Source of the DNA: Zhihengliuella salsuginis
Lineage (GTDB): Bacteria; Actinomycetota; Actinomycetes; Actinomycetales; Micrococcaceae
DNA: 64,000 bases
Reading direction: 5' to 3'
Assembly (NCBI RefSeq): GCF_014651715.1
Contig: NZ_BMXK01000003.1
Span: 124,001 to 188,000 of the forward strand
The notes below the pieces were generated by a model. It saw only the letters and a program-made list of their open reading frames with translations. It did not search any database and was not told the DNA's origin. Made by a program: the position numbers and the translations under genes. Within the stretch, counting starts at the first letter, position 1. Every line of letters begins with the position of its first letter. Shown piece after piece: positions 26,264-34,396 of the stretch.

Positions 26264-28660
26264 CTAGTCGTCGCTGTTTCCGTTGCCGTTCCCGTTGCCA
26301 TTGCTGCCGTTTCCGGCGCCCTGACCGCCCGGCTGGGTGTCGGTGTTGCCGGACCCGGCGTCGCCGGTCGAATCGCTGGCCGGTGCGCTGCTCGATTCGC
26401 TGCCCTCGTCTTCACCGGTGTCGCCGCTCGAATCGTCCTCGGAGCTGCTCTCGGACTCGGACTCGTCGTCCGAGCCGGAGCCTTCGTTGTCGTCGCTGCC
26501 GCTGTCCTCCGGCTCGGGTTCCGGGGCGGGGGGCGGTGCCGGCTTCGAATCGGCGCTGCCGAACTCGTCAGCCTCGTAGTTCGGGATGACGTCGGTCATG
26601 TAGTCGAGCCACATTGGCGCCGCCCAGGAGGAGGAGTCCGGGTTCTCAGGGGTGACCCCGTTGACCTCGAGCCCGAACACGTCGGCGTTGCCGTCGTGGC
26701 GGCCGACCCAAGCGGCGGTCGAGATACCAGTGGTGTACCCGACGAACCACGTCGACGCCGCACCATTGCTGGTGCCCGTCTTGCCGGCGACCGGCGAGGA
26801 GATGGTGCCCTTGGCGACGCGCTTCGATGCGATCTTCGAGAGCGTCCCGTTGAGGTTGCGCACCACGTTCGTGTTGAGCGCCTGTCGGCACTCCTGCTCC
26901 GGGACCTTGTAGCTGTTCCCGGAGGAGTCCGTGACCGAGACCAGTGCGCGCGGCTCGCAGAATTCGCCGTTGTTGGCGAAGGCCGCGAAACCGGCGGCCT
27001 GGGACAACGGGGTGACCTTGGCGGAGCCGAGAACCATCGCCGGGTTGGCCGGGTTGATCGGCCTCGCCTCGCCGGTCTCCTCGTCGCGGCTGTCCTGGTC
27101 GACGATCCCGACCGCGTCTGCCGCGTTGGCGATGTCGCAGAGATCGACCTGGGCGGCCTGTGCGACGGTCGCGGTGTTGATCGACCAGTAGAGGCCGTAT
27201 TCGACGGTCATGGGCCGCTTGTAACCGCGGGTGAAGTTGTTGACGTCCCAGACTCCGTCCTCCGTCACCGTCTGGGTGTACCCCTTCGTCAGGCACGAGG
27301 CTTTCCAGCGATAGGAATCGGGATACCCGTCCCGGCTCGCGTCGACCCGGTCCCACATGTTGTGCCCCGACTGGAGCCAGGCGATCGTCGTGAACGGCTT
27401 CATGGTCGAACCGCCCTGGAATCCGTTCGATCCGCCGTCCTCGCGGGCGACGTTGAAGTTGTAGACCGTATGCGAGGAATCGTCCTGCGGGCCGTACTCC
27501 TTGTTCTGGGCCATCGCCAGGATCTTGCCGGTACCGGGCTCGACCGAGACGATCGAGCTGCCGAGGTTGGAGGAGTCGTCCGCCGGCACGGCTTTGCGCG
27601 CGGCTTCGAGGGCCTTCTTCTGGGCCTTCGGGTCCAGGGTGGTCTGGATCTTCAGGCCCCCGCGGTAGAGCAGGTTCTCGCGTGCCTCCACGGTTTCGCC
27701 GTACGCCGGGTTGGAGAGGATCTGGTGTGTCACGTAGTCGCAGAAGTGCGGGGCGGTGGATGAGGCGATGCACCCGGAGCTGGTGTTGCTCGGCTTGAGC
27801 ATGGACTCGAGATCGGTTGCGACGGCGTCGTCGTACTCCTCCTGCGTGATGGTGCTGTTGCGCAGCATGGCCGCGAGCACCGTGTCGCGGCGCTTCTGCG
27901 TCAGCTCGGGGTTCGTCAGGGGGTTGTAGACGTTGGGGATCTGCACCATGCCGGCCAGCATGGCCGACTCGGGGATGTTCAGCTCGGCCGCCGGCTTCGA
28001 GAAGAACCGCTGCGCTGCGGCTTCGACGCCGTAGTTCCGGCCGGAGAAGAGGACGAGGTTGAGGTAGCCCTCGAGGATCTCGGCCTTGCTCATCTCCTTC
28101 TCGACGGCGATGGCCAGCTTCATCTCCCGGAGCTTGTCGCCGTAGTCCTTGGTGCCGGAGATCGTCAGCTCCTCGGCCGGGATGCCGGCGAGCACGCCGG
28201 AGTTGATGATCTGGTTGTTGACGTACTGCATCGTCAGGGTGGAGGCGCCCTGCTGGCTGGACGACGTGAAGTTGGAGACGACCGCGCGCAGTGTGCCGCG
28301 CAGGTCGACGCCGCCGTGCTCGTAGAAGCGCTCGTCCTCGATGGAGACGATCGCGTCCTGCATCGGCTGGGAGATCTTATCGATCGACACCGGCTGCCGG
28401 TTCTCCGCGAAGAACGTGGCCAGCGTCGTGCCGTCGTTCGCCAGGACCGTCGACGGAACGGAGAGCGGATCCTTCCGCAGCTCCTCCGGGAGCTCTTCGA
28501 AGAACTCGATGCTGGCGTTCGCGCTGGAACCCGCAAGAGAGGCGATCGGGACGAGCAATCCCGCCGCCAACACACCACAGATCGCACTCACACCGAAGAA
28601 GGCAACAATCTTGCCGAGGGTGGTTGCGGTATCGAACAAAGGAGACTTACTACCGGCCAT
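26264..28660 (-). CDS. Class A penicillin-binding protein (PonA2-like)
   Basis: The 798-residue bifunctional enzyme builds peptidoglycan at the membrane. A short cytoplasmic head and one membrane helix (about 15-40) precede a GT51 glycosyltransferase domain (EDERFYEHGGVDLRGTLRA near residue 110) and a transpeptidase domain with catalytic Ser in STMK near 418, SIN in YWSINTATV near 490, and KTGTSNG near 626. The last about 100 residues are an acidic Ser/Asp/Glu stretch and a Gly/Asn tail. ATG 28660 is preferred because TAGACT (28673-28668) ends 7 nt upstream; ATG 28666 would lie too close. The order PBP-DUF4177-RidA resembles PonA2 in mycobacteria. Confidence 0.95.
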   Translation of the reverse strand: MAGSKSPLFDTATTLGKIVAFFGVSAICGVLAAGLLVPIASLAGSSANASIEFFEELPEELRKDPLSVPSTVLANDGTTLATFFAENRQPVSIDKISQPMQDAIVSIEDERFYEHGGVDLRGTLRAVVSNFTSSSQQGASTLTMQYVNNQIINSGVLAGIPAEELTISGTKDYGDKLREMKLAIAVEKEMSKAEILEGYLNLVLFSGRNYGVEAAAQRFFSKPAAELNIPESAMLAGMVQIPNVYNPLTNPELTQKRRDTVLAAMLRNSTITQEEYDDAVATDLESMLKPSNTSSGCIASSTAPHFCDYVTHQILSNPAYGETVEARENLLYRGGLKIQTTLDPKAQKKALEAARKAVPADDSSNLGSSIVSVEPGTGKILAMAQNKEYGPQDDSSHTVYNFNVAREDGGSNGFQGGSTMKPFTTIAWLQSGHNMWDRVDASRDGYPDSYRWKASCLTKGYTQTVTEDGVWDVNNFTRGYKRPMTVEYGLYWSINTATVAQAAQVDLCDIANAADAVGIVDQDSRDEETGEARPINPANPAMVLGSAKVTPLSQAAGFAAFANNGEFCEPRALVSVTDSSGNSYKVPEQECRQALNTNVVRNLNGTLSKIASKRVAKGTISSPVAGKTGTSNGAASTWFVGYTTGISTAAWVGRHDGNADVFGLEVNGVTPENPDSSSWAAPMWLDYMTDVIPNYEADEFGSADSKPAPPPAPEPEPEDSGSDDNEGSGSDDESESESSSEDDSSGDTGEDEGSESSSAPASDSTGDAGSGNTDTQPGGQGAGNGSNGNGNGNGNSDD

Positions 28661-28667
28661 ACCCATC

Positions 28668-28673
28668 AGTCTA
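28668..28673 (-). promoter_or_regulatory. -10 box (TAGACT) of the penicillin-binding protein gene
   Basis: TAGACT on the minus strand ends 7 nt before ATG 28660. It stands only 11 bp from the divergent -10 box of the DUF4177 gene. Confidence 0.5.
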
Positions 28674-28684
28674 ACTGGAGGGAC

Positions 28685-28690
28685 TACCCT
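28685..28690 (+). promoter_or_regulatory. -10 box (TACCCT) of the DUF4177 gene
   Basis: TACCCT ends 7 nt before ATG 28698; no ribosome-binding site is present, so a leaderless mRNA is likely. Confidence 0.5.
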
Positions 28691-28697
28691 TGCCGGT

Positions 28698-28853
28698 ATG
28701 ACCACTTGGGAATACACCATCACGCCCCTGCCCCTGCACACCCCGAAGGACGTCCTGGACACGTGGGGCTCCGAAGGTTGGGAGCTCGTGACCGTGACTC
28801 CGGCGCCGAACGGTGCCGGGCATGTCGCATACATGAAGCGCCCGAAGCAGTAA
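28698..28853 (+). CDS. Small DUF4177-like protein
   Basis: This 51-residue protein (TTWEYTITPLPLHTPKDVLDTWGSEGWELV...) fits the DUF4177 family: a WEY-type first strand, a helix with DTWGSEGWELV, and a final strand ending YMKRPKQ. A homologue occurs between RidA and CRP-region genes in mycobacteria. Function is unknown. ATG 28698 has a TACCCT box 7 nt upstream and no ribosome-binding site. The RidA gene follows 22 nt later, with AGGA ahead of it, so the two probably share a transcript. Confidence 0.85.
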   Translation: MTTWEYTITPLPLHTPKDVLDTWGSEGWELVTVTPAPNGAGHVAYMKRPKQ

Positions 28854-28875
28854 CCCCTTTCTGACGAGGAACAGC

Positions 28876-29364
28876 ATGGAAAACAAGACATCGCCGAACA
28901 GTGCTTCGGCCATCGAGAACCGCCTGGTGGAGCTGGGCCTGACGCTGCCCGAGGTCGCCGCGCCGGTGGCGGCGTATGTGCCCGCCGTCACGAGCGGAAA
29001 CCACGCGTACACCTCCGGCCAGCTGCCCTTCATTAAGGGCGAACTCCCAGCCGCCGGAAAGGTTGGGGCCGACGTGACCCCGGAGGCCGCCAAGGAGATG
29101 GCTGCCACCTGCGTCCTCAACGCGCTGGCCGCCGTGAAGTCGGTCATCGGGGACCTTGACCGCATCACCCGGATCGTCAAGGTCGTGGGATTCGTCTCCT
29201 CGGATCCCTCCTTCACCGGCCAGCCGGGCGTCGTCAACGGCGCCTCCGAGCTGCTCGGCGAGATCTTCGGCGAGGCCGGCATCCACGCCCGATCCGCAGT
29301 CGGCGTCGCCGTCCTGCCACTCGATTCTCCGGTTGAAGTTGAACTGGTCGCGGAATTCTCCTGA
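28876..29364 (+). CDS. RidA/YjgF-family protein
   Basis: The 162-residue protein has the RidA fold features: AVTSGNHAYTSGQLPF near residue 37, a conserved ALAAVKSVIGDLDRITRIVKVVGFVSSDPSFTGQPGVVNGASELLGEIFGEAGIHARSAVGVAVLPLDSPVEVE. RidA enzymes deaminate reactive enamine/imine intermediates from PLP enzymes; the Arg that fixes the substrate is in HARSAVG. It is longer than the typical 130 residues because of an N-terminal extension of about 20 residues. ATG 28876 follows GACGAGGAACAGC. A perfect 12-bp hairpin starts 20 nt after the stop. Confidence 0.93.
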   Translation: MENKTSPNSASAIENRLVELGLTLPEVAAPVAAYVPAVTSGNHAYTSGQLPFIKGELPAAGKVGADVTPEAAKEMAATCVLNALAAVKSVIGDLDRITRIVKVVGFVSSDPSFTGQPGVVNGASELLGEIFGEAGIHARSAVGVAVLPLDSPVEVELVAEFS

Positions 29365-29383
29365 CGGCCGCCGCCCGGTAGGC

Positions 29384-29410
29384 GGAGCGCGCACCCTCGG
29401 TGCGCGCTCC
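29384..29410. terminator. Perfect hairpin after ridA
   Basis: GGAGCGCGCACC (29384-29395) pairs perfectly with 29399-29410 around a CTC loop. It follows the RidA stop by 19 nt, consistent with a terminator or transcript processing stem, but lies in the open frame that leads into the NUDIX gene, whose start is unclear. Confidence 0.6.
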
Positions 29411-29488
29411 CTCGGCGCGCCCGCGACCGAGACGCTCAGCCGGCACTTCGAGCTGCCGCCGGACCAGCAGCCGGCCGCCGAGAACTGG

Positions 29489-30337
29489 GTGAACCACGGG
29501 GAGCGGACCCCGCGCGCGGCGCGTCGCGCGTCGTCGGTGGTCCTCCTTCGCGACGGCACCCGCGGCGTCGAGACGTACCTCGGCTACCGCCGCGGCCACT
29601 CGCCGCTCGGAACGATCGCGTTCCCGGGCGGCAGCGAGGGGAACGACGACGACGCGAACGTCGCCTGGTTCGGTCCGACGCCGGGGCAGTGGGCGGACAA
29701 GCTCGGCATCCTCGACCATCGGGAGGCCCGCGCCCGGATCGTGTGCGCAGCCCGCGAGCTGTTCGAGGAGACGGGCGTCCTGCTGGCCGGCGGCGACGAG
29801 CTCTCGGTGCTGGAGGACTGCTCCAGCAACGAGTGGATGGAGCTTCGGCAGGCCGTCGCCGAGGAGGACATCTCCTTCTCCGAGCTCCTCAACGGGCGGG
29901 GGCTCGGGCTGCGCACGGATCTGCTGCGGCCGCTGGCCCGCTGGGTGAGCCCGGACTTCGCGCACCGGCGCTTCGACACGTGGTACTTCGCCGCGGCGAT
30001 GCCCGTGCGGCAGCAGGCCAGGCTCCTCGAGGGCAAAGGCACCTGGTCCGCGTGGAAGTCCGCGGCGGACGTGCTGGAGGACCGGGGCACCACGGCCCTC
30101 GGCGACGAGGTGGACCACCAGGAGACCGTCGGCCTGACGCTGAGCCAGGCCACGGTGCCCGCGGTCGAGGTCATCCTGGAGAAGATCGCCACGACGCGCG
30201 GCACGATCGCCTACCTGGCCCACCGGCGCGAGCTCAAGACCTTCCACCCGCAACTGGTCAGCGCCGGCGGGCAGTTCGTCCTCGAGGTCTCCGTGAGCAC
30301 GGCCAGCGAGGGCGGGATCTGCTGGCGGTCCCGCTGA
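29489..30337 (+). CDS. NUDIX hydrolase
   Basis: The reading frame encodes a NUDIX protein: IAFPGGSEGNDDD starts the box and ARELFEETGVLLAGGD closes it. The remaining body (LRTDLLRPLARWVSPDFAHRRFDTWYFAAAMP) is typical of the larger actinobacterial enzymes near ridA and crp. The start is unsure: GTG 29489 is the only ATG/GTG after the ridA stop, but the in-frame upstream text FELPPDQQPAAENW resembles homologous N-termini, suggesting translation begins earlier at a rare codon. From 29489 it has 282 residues. It ends 21 nt before a bidirectional terminator. Substrate unknown. Confidence 0.8.
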   Translation: MNHGERTPRAARRASSVVLLRDGTRGVETYLGYRRGHSPLGTIAFPGGSEGNDDDANVAWFGPTPGQWADKLGILDHREARARIVCAARELFEETGVLLAGGDELSVLEDCSSNEWMELRQAVAEEDISFSELLNGRGLGLRTDLLRPLARWVSPDFAHRRFDTWYFAAAMPVRQQARLLEGKGTWSAWKSAADVLEDRGTTALGDEVDHQETVGLTLSQATVPAVEVILEKIATTRGTIAYLAHRRELKTFHPQLVSAGGQFVLEVSVSTASEGGICWRSR

Positions 30338-30358
30338 GCCCCGGTCCGTGAGAGCGAA

Positions 30359-30393
30359 ACGGCCGCCCTGCCTGTGGAAGGCGGGGCGGCCGT
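30359..30393. terminator. Bidirectional terminator between NUDIX and crp
   Basis: ACGGCCGCCCTGCC (30359-30372) pairs with 30380-30393 (14 bp, one T-G pair) around TGTGGAA. It lies 21 nt past the NUDIX stop and 22 nt past the crp stop on the other strand, so it serves both. Confidence 0.8.
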
Positions 30394-30415
30394 CGTCGTA
30401 CTCGGCGCGGAGCGC

Positions 30416-31093
30416 TTAGCGCGAGCGCTGGCGCAGGCGCTGGATGTCGAGGATCACGACGGCGCGTGCCTCGAGGCGCAGCCAACCGCGCTGGACGAAC
30501 TCGGCCAGGGCCTTGTTGACGGTCTCGCGGGACGCGCCGACCAGCTGGGCCAGCTCCTCCTGCGTGAGCTCGTGGGCCACCAGGATGCCGTCGGTGGCCG
30601 GGCGGCCGAAGCGGTCGGCCAGGTCCAGCAGGGCCTTGGCGACACGGCCCGGAACGTCGGAGAAGACCAGGTCGGCCAGCGACTCGTTGGTGCGGCGCAG
30701 GCGGCGGGCCAGAGCCTGGAGCAGCTGGATCGACACCTCGGGGGAGGTCTCGATGACCTTGCGCAGGTTCTCGTGGCGCAGGCCGGCCAGCCGGGTCTCG
30801 GAGACCGCGGTGGCGGTGGCGTTGCGCGGGCTCGGGTCGAACAGGGCCATCTCGCCGAAGAGCTCGCCCGGGCCGAGGACGGCCAGGAGGTTCTCGCGGC
30901 CGTCCGGCGCCGTGCGGCCCAGCTTGATCTTGCCGGAAACGATGAAGTAGAGCTGATCGCCCTGATCGCCCTCGCGGAAGACGGAAGCGCCGCGGGAGAG
31001 GTCGACCTCGGTCAGTTCGTCGGTAAGGGCTGAGAAAACGTCGTCACCTAGCGTCTGGAAGAGCGGTGCGCGGCGAAGTACCTCGATGTCCAT
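30416..31093 (-). CDS. crp: CRP/FNR-family global regulator (CRP)
   Basis: The 225-residue protein has an N-terminal cyclic-nucleotide domain: GDQLYFIVSGKIKL, GPGELFGEMALFDPSPRNATATA (phosphate-binding cassette with GEMALFDPSPR) near residue 77, a long dimer helix, and a C-terminal winged helix with ELTQEELAQLVGASRETVNKALAEFVQRGWL near residue 175. It is the actinobacterial cAMP receptor (GlxR/Rv3676 type) that activates or represses carbon and energy genes. ATG 31093 has AGGAGA 5 nt upstream. Candidate binding sites occur at 31155-31170, upstream of its own gene and marP, and at 38647-38662 in front of acs. Confidence 0.96.
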   Translation of the reverse strand: MDIEVLRRAPLFQTLGDDVFSALTDELTEVDLSRGASVFREGDQGDQLYFIVSGKIKLGRTAPDGRENLLAVLGPGELFGEMALFDPSPRNATATAVSETRLAGLRHENLRKVIETSPEVSIQLLQALARRLRRTNESLADLVFSDVPGRVAKALLDLADRFGRPATDGILVAHELTQEELAQLVGASRETVNKALAEFVQRGWLRLEARAVVILDIQRLRQRSR

Positions 31094-31154
31094 GGAATCT
31101 CCTGTCCAAAAAAATAGATAGCGCTAACGAGTATTCTGCCGTACAAAGTGCTCT

Positions 31155-31170
31155 TGTGACGACTTCCACA
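31155..31170. promoter_or_regulatory. CRP-type site between crp and marP
   Basis: TGTGA-N6-CCACA matches the TGTGA-N6-TCACA consensus at 9 of 10 arm positions. It is 62 nt upstream of the crp start and 74 nt upstream of the marP start, allowing autoregulation of crp or control of marP. Confidence 0.55.
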
Positions 31171-31229
31171 CGGCGAAACGGTGTGAGTCATGCGTCAATT
31201 AAGCTCAGAGCACTCACAGAACGCGTGCG

Positions 31230-31235
31230 TAGAAT
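31230..31235 (+). promoter_or_regulatory. -10 box (TAGAAT) of marP
   Basis: TAGAAT ends 8 nt before ATG 31244. The CRP-type site at 31155-31170 would be centred about 80 nt upstream of this start. Confidence 0.5.
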
Positions 31236-31243
31236 CGGGAGCA

Positions 31244-32437
31244 ATGATTTTCGGATTCAGCTGGCTCGACATCATCCTGGCCATCGTGTTGCTGTCGTTC
31301 CTGGTGTCGGGGTGGCGACAGGGCTTCTTCGTCACCCTCGGCCGGATCGTCGGCCTGATCGCGGGCGCCGTCGCGGCCTTCTACGCCGTGCCCGTCGTGT
31401 CCGGCTGGGTGCACAGTCCGGGCTGGCGCCTGTTCTGGGTCGTCGCGGTCGCCGTCGTCCTGGTCATCATCGGACAGGGTATCGGTACGGCTTTGGGAGC
31501 CAGGATCCGCCTGTGGCTGAACTATCCCGCGCTCAAATCCTTCGACCGGTTGATCGGGGCCGTCGTCAACACCGCCGTCGCGGCGGTCGTGGTCTCCGCC
31601 CTGTCCTTCTCGGTGGCCGCGATGGGCATCCCCGTCCTGTCGCAGGCGCTGGCCGACTCGAAGGTCATCAGCACCATCCGCGAGTACACCCCCGAGCCCG
31701 TCGACGAGGCCCTCGCCTCCGCCCGGTCCGCCGTCATGGGCGGGACGATCCCCGAGCTCATCGACCCGTTCGCCCCCACCGAGAGCGCCCCCGCCCCGGA
31801 GCCCGAGCAACTGCCCGACGGACCCGGCATCGACTCGGCGGCCGACTCCGTGGTCAGGGTCAGCGGCACCGCGTTCGAATGCGGCGTCAACCAGACCGGC
31901 AGCGGCTTCGCTGCCGCCGAGGACCGGATCATCACCAACGCCCACGTGGTCGCCGGTGTCACCGACCCCGTGGTCACGACCCGCGACGGCCGTGCCCTGC
32001 CCGCGACGATCGCCCACTTCGACCCGGCCGCGGATCTGGCCGTTCTCGAGGTCGAGGGCCTGGGGCTGAGCCCGCTCCCCGTGGGCCAGGACCTTGCGAC
32101 CGGCGAGACCAGCGTCTTCATGGGGCACCCGGCCGGCGGGCCGTTCCGCGCGCTCGGCGCCACCGTGCAGTCGGTGGAGGACGTGCCCGTCCAGAACATC
32201 TACGGCGGCGAGCCGTCGTCGTTGAACATCTACCAGCTCGGTGCGGACATCGAGCAGGGCAACTCGGGTGGACCGCTCGTGGACGAGCAGGGGCGCCTCA
32301 TCGGCGTCGTCTTCGCGAAGGCGCGCGGCGCCGAGGACGTCGGCTACGCGCTCTCCCTCGAGGAGGTCGCCCCGCTCGTCGATGCCGCCGCCGGGTACGA
32401 CGACGTCGTCTCCTCCGGGGCCTGCAAGGCCGCCTGA
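31244..32437 (+). CDS. marP: MarP-like membrane serine protease
   Basis: The 397-residue protein joins an N-terminal CvpA/colicin V-type domain with four membrane helices (about 1-125) to a trypsin-like protease in the outer space. The catalytic triad is His in ITNAHVV near residue 232, Asp in DLAVLEV near 264 and Ser in GNSGGP near 341. Two cysteines (ECGVN and the C-terminal GAC) could form the activating disulfide known from the mycobacterial enzyme, which supports acid and oxidative stress survival. ATG 31244 is preceded by TAGAAT (31230-31235) at 8 nt; GGGAGC also precedes it. Its neighbour is the divergent crp gene. Confidence 0.92.
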   Translation: MIFGFSWLDIILAIVLLSFLVSGWRQGFFVTLGRIVGLIAGAVAAFYAVPVVSGWVHSPGWRLFWVVAVAVVLVIIGQGIGTALGARIRLWLNYPALKSFDRLIGAVVNTAVAAVVVSALSFSVAAMGIPVLSQALADSKVISTIREYTPEPVDEALASARSAVMGGTIPELIDPFAPTESAPAPEPEQLPDGPGIDSAADSVVRVSGTAFECGVNQTGSGFAAAEDRIITNAHVVAGVTDPVVTTRDGRALPATIAHFDPAADLAVLEVEGLGLSPLPVGQDLATGETSVFMGHPAGGPFRALGATVQSVEDVPVQNIYGGEPSSLNIYQLGADIEQGNSGGPLVDEQGRLIGVVFAKARGAEDVGYALSLEEVAPLVDAAAGYDDVVSSGACKAA

Positions 32438-32448
32438 CCGGGGCGCGG

Positions 32449-32931
32449 CTACACCGAGCCCAGTGCGGTCAGGCCGAGGACGGCCAGCGTGCCGAATCCG
32501 GCCCCCCAGAGCGCGATCGAGATGGACTGCCACAGGACCACCTGGTTCTTCGCGGCGCCGATCCCCACCATGAGCATGGAGGTGATCTGGCTCGGAAGCA
32601 CCCACTGGCCCAGCAGGCTGACGCCGGGGACGCCGAACCGGTTGAACATCCGCAGGAACTTCTGCTGGCCCTTGGAGGGCTCCCGGCGGGACCGCTCGGC
32701 GAGCCGGCGCTGGATGCCGGCACCGAGGGTGACCAGCAGGAACATGCAGATCCAGTTTCCGACGACCGCCGCGGGCACCGCCACCCAGACGGGCAGTCCG
32801 ACGACCACGCCGATCACCGACCCCGTGTAGGACTCGACGAACGGGATGGCCCCGGCCAGGGCGATCACGAAGGACTGCAGCCAGCCGGGCAGCGGTGCGG
32901 CGAGTTCTTGGAGCCAGTTGATGATGTCCAT
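32449..32931 (-). CDS. Small multidrug-export-type membrane protein
   Basis: The 160-residue protein has about four hydrophobic segments: ALAGAIPFVESYTGSVIGVVVGLPVWVAVPAAVVGNWICMFLLVTLGA in the N-terminal half, then GVPGVSLLGQWVLPSQITSMLMVGIGAAKNQVVLWQSISIALWGAGFGTLAVLGL. GAIPFVESY and the LP-S-ITS-LMVGIGA layout fit PF06695, called putative small multidrug export. A drug substrate is not shown. ATG 32931 follows AGGAGAACACC. It converges with marP across 11 nt and is a single-gene unit. Confidence 0.75.
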   Translation of the reverse strand: MDIINWLQELAAPLPGWLQSFVIALAGAIPFVESYTGSVIGVVVGLPVWVAVPAAVVGNWICMFLLVTLGAGIQRRLAERSRREPSKGQQKFLRMFNRFGVPGVSLLGQWVLPSQITSMLMVGIGAAKNQVVLWQSISIALWGAGFGTLAVLGLTALGSV

Positions 32932-33064
32932 GGTGTTCTCCTGATCGGTGGTCGTGCTCGGTAGGGGACCAGTCCATCAGCGGCGGGCGGGGTGGAGAAG
33001 TGCCGCGGCGGCCCGTATCCACCGGGAGGATGTCAGGCCGTGCCCCTGACAAATGTCACTGGCC

Positions 33065-33070
33065 TACGCT
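33065..33070 (+). promoter_or_regulatory. -10 box (TACGCT) of the two-component system
   Basis: TACGCT ends 6 nt before ATG 33077, the kinase start. Confidence 0.45.
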
Positions 33071-33076
33071 GGAGCC

Positions 33077-34396
33077 ATGACCCTGCCGAGCACCTTCAAC
33101 GAGCGAAACACCCGGCGTGCTTTCCACACCTTCTGGTGGTGGACGTGGGCCTCGCTGATCTTCCTCTACGCCGTGATGTATCTGGTGACGTTCGGACACC
33201 TGGTCATCGGCAACGATGCCGCCGGCGACGGCACCGCCAACCGGCTCTTCGGCACGGTACAGGTGGTCCTCCTGGCGGCCTCGGCACTCACCGCCTTCCA
33301 GACCTCCCTGCGCTTCCGGTCCGGCTGGCCCGACGAGGGGCGGACCCCGTGGCGCACGGTCGCTTCCGTGGGAACGGCCCCTCTGCTGCTGGCGCTGAGT
33401 TCCTGGGGGAACGACGCCGGCGGTCTCGCGCCGCTGCTCCCGTTCTGGCTTGCGGTCTCCCACATCGCCGGGCTGCTGCCCAAGCCCAGCCGGTGGCGCC
33501 TGTTCTGGTTCGGGCTGGCCCTCGTCGTACTCATCGCCGCCGTGTTCCTCGTGCTGCATCCAGAGGGCGCGTGGTGGGCCGAGCCCGCGTCGGTCGCAGG
33601 GACGCCGGACAGCCTCATCGCCCTGATCTACGGGTTCCTCATTCCCTTGGTGGTCTTGGGGTCGGTGTGGTGGTGGGACGCGATCGTCCGGCTGCAGCGC
33701 GGCCGGGCCGCCGAGCGCGAGCTGGCCGTGGCCCGGGAGCGGCTGCGCATCGCCGCGGACCTGCACGACATCCAGGGGCACCACCTGCAGGTCATCGCCC
33801 TGCAGGCGGAGCTGGCCGAGCGGCTGGTCGAGCGCGACCCCGCCGGCGCACTCGAGCAGATCGGCAAGGTCCGGGTGGCCGCGGCCGAGGCGATGGGCGA
33901 GACGCGGGCCGTGGTCAGCGGCCTGCGGCGGGTCGGCTTCTCCACGGAGGCGGAGAACGCCGCCGACGTCCTCGGCGCGGCGGGGATCGACTGCAGCGTC
34001 CACGGCTGGGGCCACGAGCTCACGGGGGCCCCGCGCCAGGCGCTGGGCTGGGTGATCCGCGAGGCCTCGACCAACATCCTGCGCCACGCGCAGGCGACCC
34101 GCGCCGAGCTGCGGCTCGTCGAGGACGGGGAGTGGGTCACGCTGACGGTGGAGAACGACGGCGTCGCGCCCGCCGCGCCCGAACCCGCCGGGGACCCGGC
34201 GGAGTCGCCGGCCGGCGTCGAACCGTCCGGACTGCTGGGGCTGCGGCACCGGATCGAGCAGCTCGGCGGCCGGTTCGAGGCGGGGCCGCGCGGCGACGGG
34301 TTCGTGGTGACCGCCTCGGTGCCCGCCGACGCGACCGCTCTGCCGGAGGCCGCACCCGCCGGTGCCGCCCGCGCCGACGGACGGACGGCGCCGTGA
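33077..34396 (+). CDS. DesK-type sensor histidine kinase
   Basis: The 439-residue kinase has about five membrane segments in residues 15-205 (FWWWTWASLIFLYAVMYLVTF, VVLLAASALTAF, LLLALSSW..., WRLFWFGLALVVLIAAVFLVL, LIALIYGFLIPLVVLGSVW). The HisKA_3 phosphoacceptor is in ADLHDIQGHHLQVIALQAELA near residue 230, and the ATP domain shows IREASTNILRHA and LLGLRHRIEQLGG. It partners with the response regulator gene that overlaps its stop (GTGA). The signal is unknown. ATG 33077 has TACGCT (33065-33070) 6 nt upstream, suggesting a leaderless start; an ATG at 33053 would overlap that box. Confidence 0.92.
   Translation: MTLPSTFNERNTRRAFHTFWWWTWASLIFLYAVMYLVTFGHLVIGNDAAGDGTANRLFGTVQVVLLAASALTAFQTSLRFRSGWPDEGRTPWRTVASVGTAPLLLALSSWGNDAGGLAPLLPFWLAVSHIAGLLPKPSRWRLFWFGLALVVLIAAVFLVLHPEGAWWAEPASVAGTPDSLIALIYGFLIPLVVLGSVWWWDAIVRLQRGRAAERELAVARERLRIAADLHDIQGHHLQVIALQAELAERLVERDPAGALEQIGKVRVAAAEAMGETRAVVSGLRRVGFSTEAENAADVLGAAGIDCSVHGWGHELTGAPRQALGWVIREASTNILRHAQATRAELRLVEDGEWVTLTVENDGVAPAAPEPAGDPAESPAGVEPSGLLGLRHRIEQLGGRFEAGPRGDGFVVTASVPADATALPEAAPAGAARADGRTAP

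Noticed and set aside
25271-27763. A plus-strand open frame of 830 codons opposite the metallophosphoesterase and PBP
   Set aside because: No recognisable domain, and both real genes on the other strand have intact catalytic motifs.
31182-31197. Second CRP-like site (TGTGA-N6-CGTCA) near marP
   Set aside because: Only the left arm matches; the right arm agrees with consensus at two of five bases.
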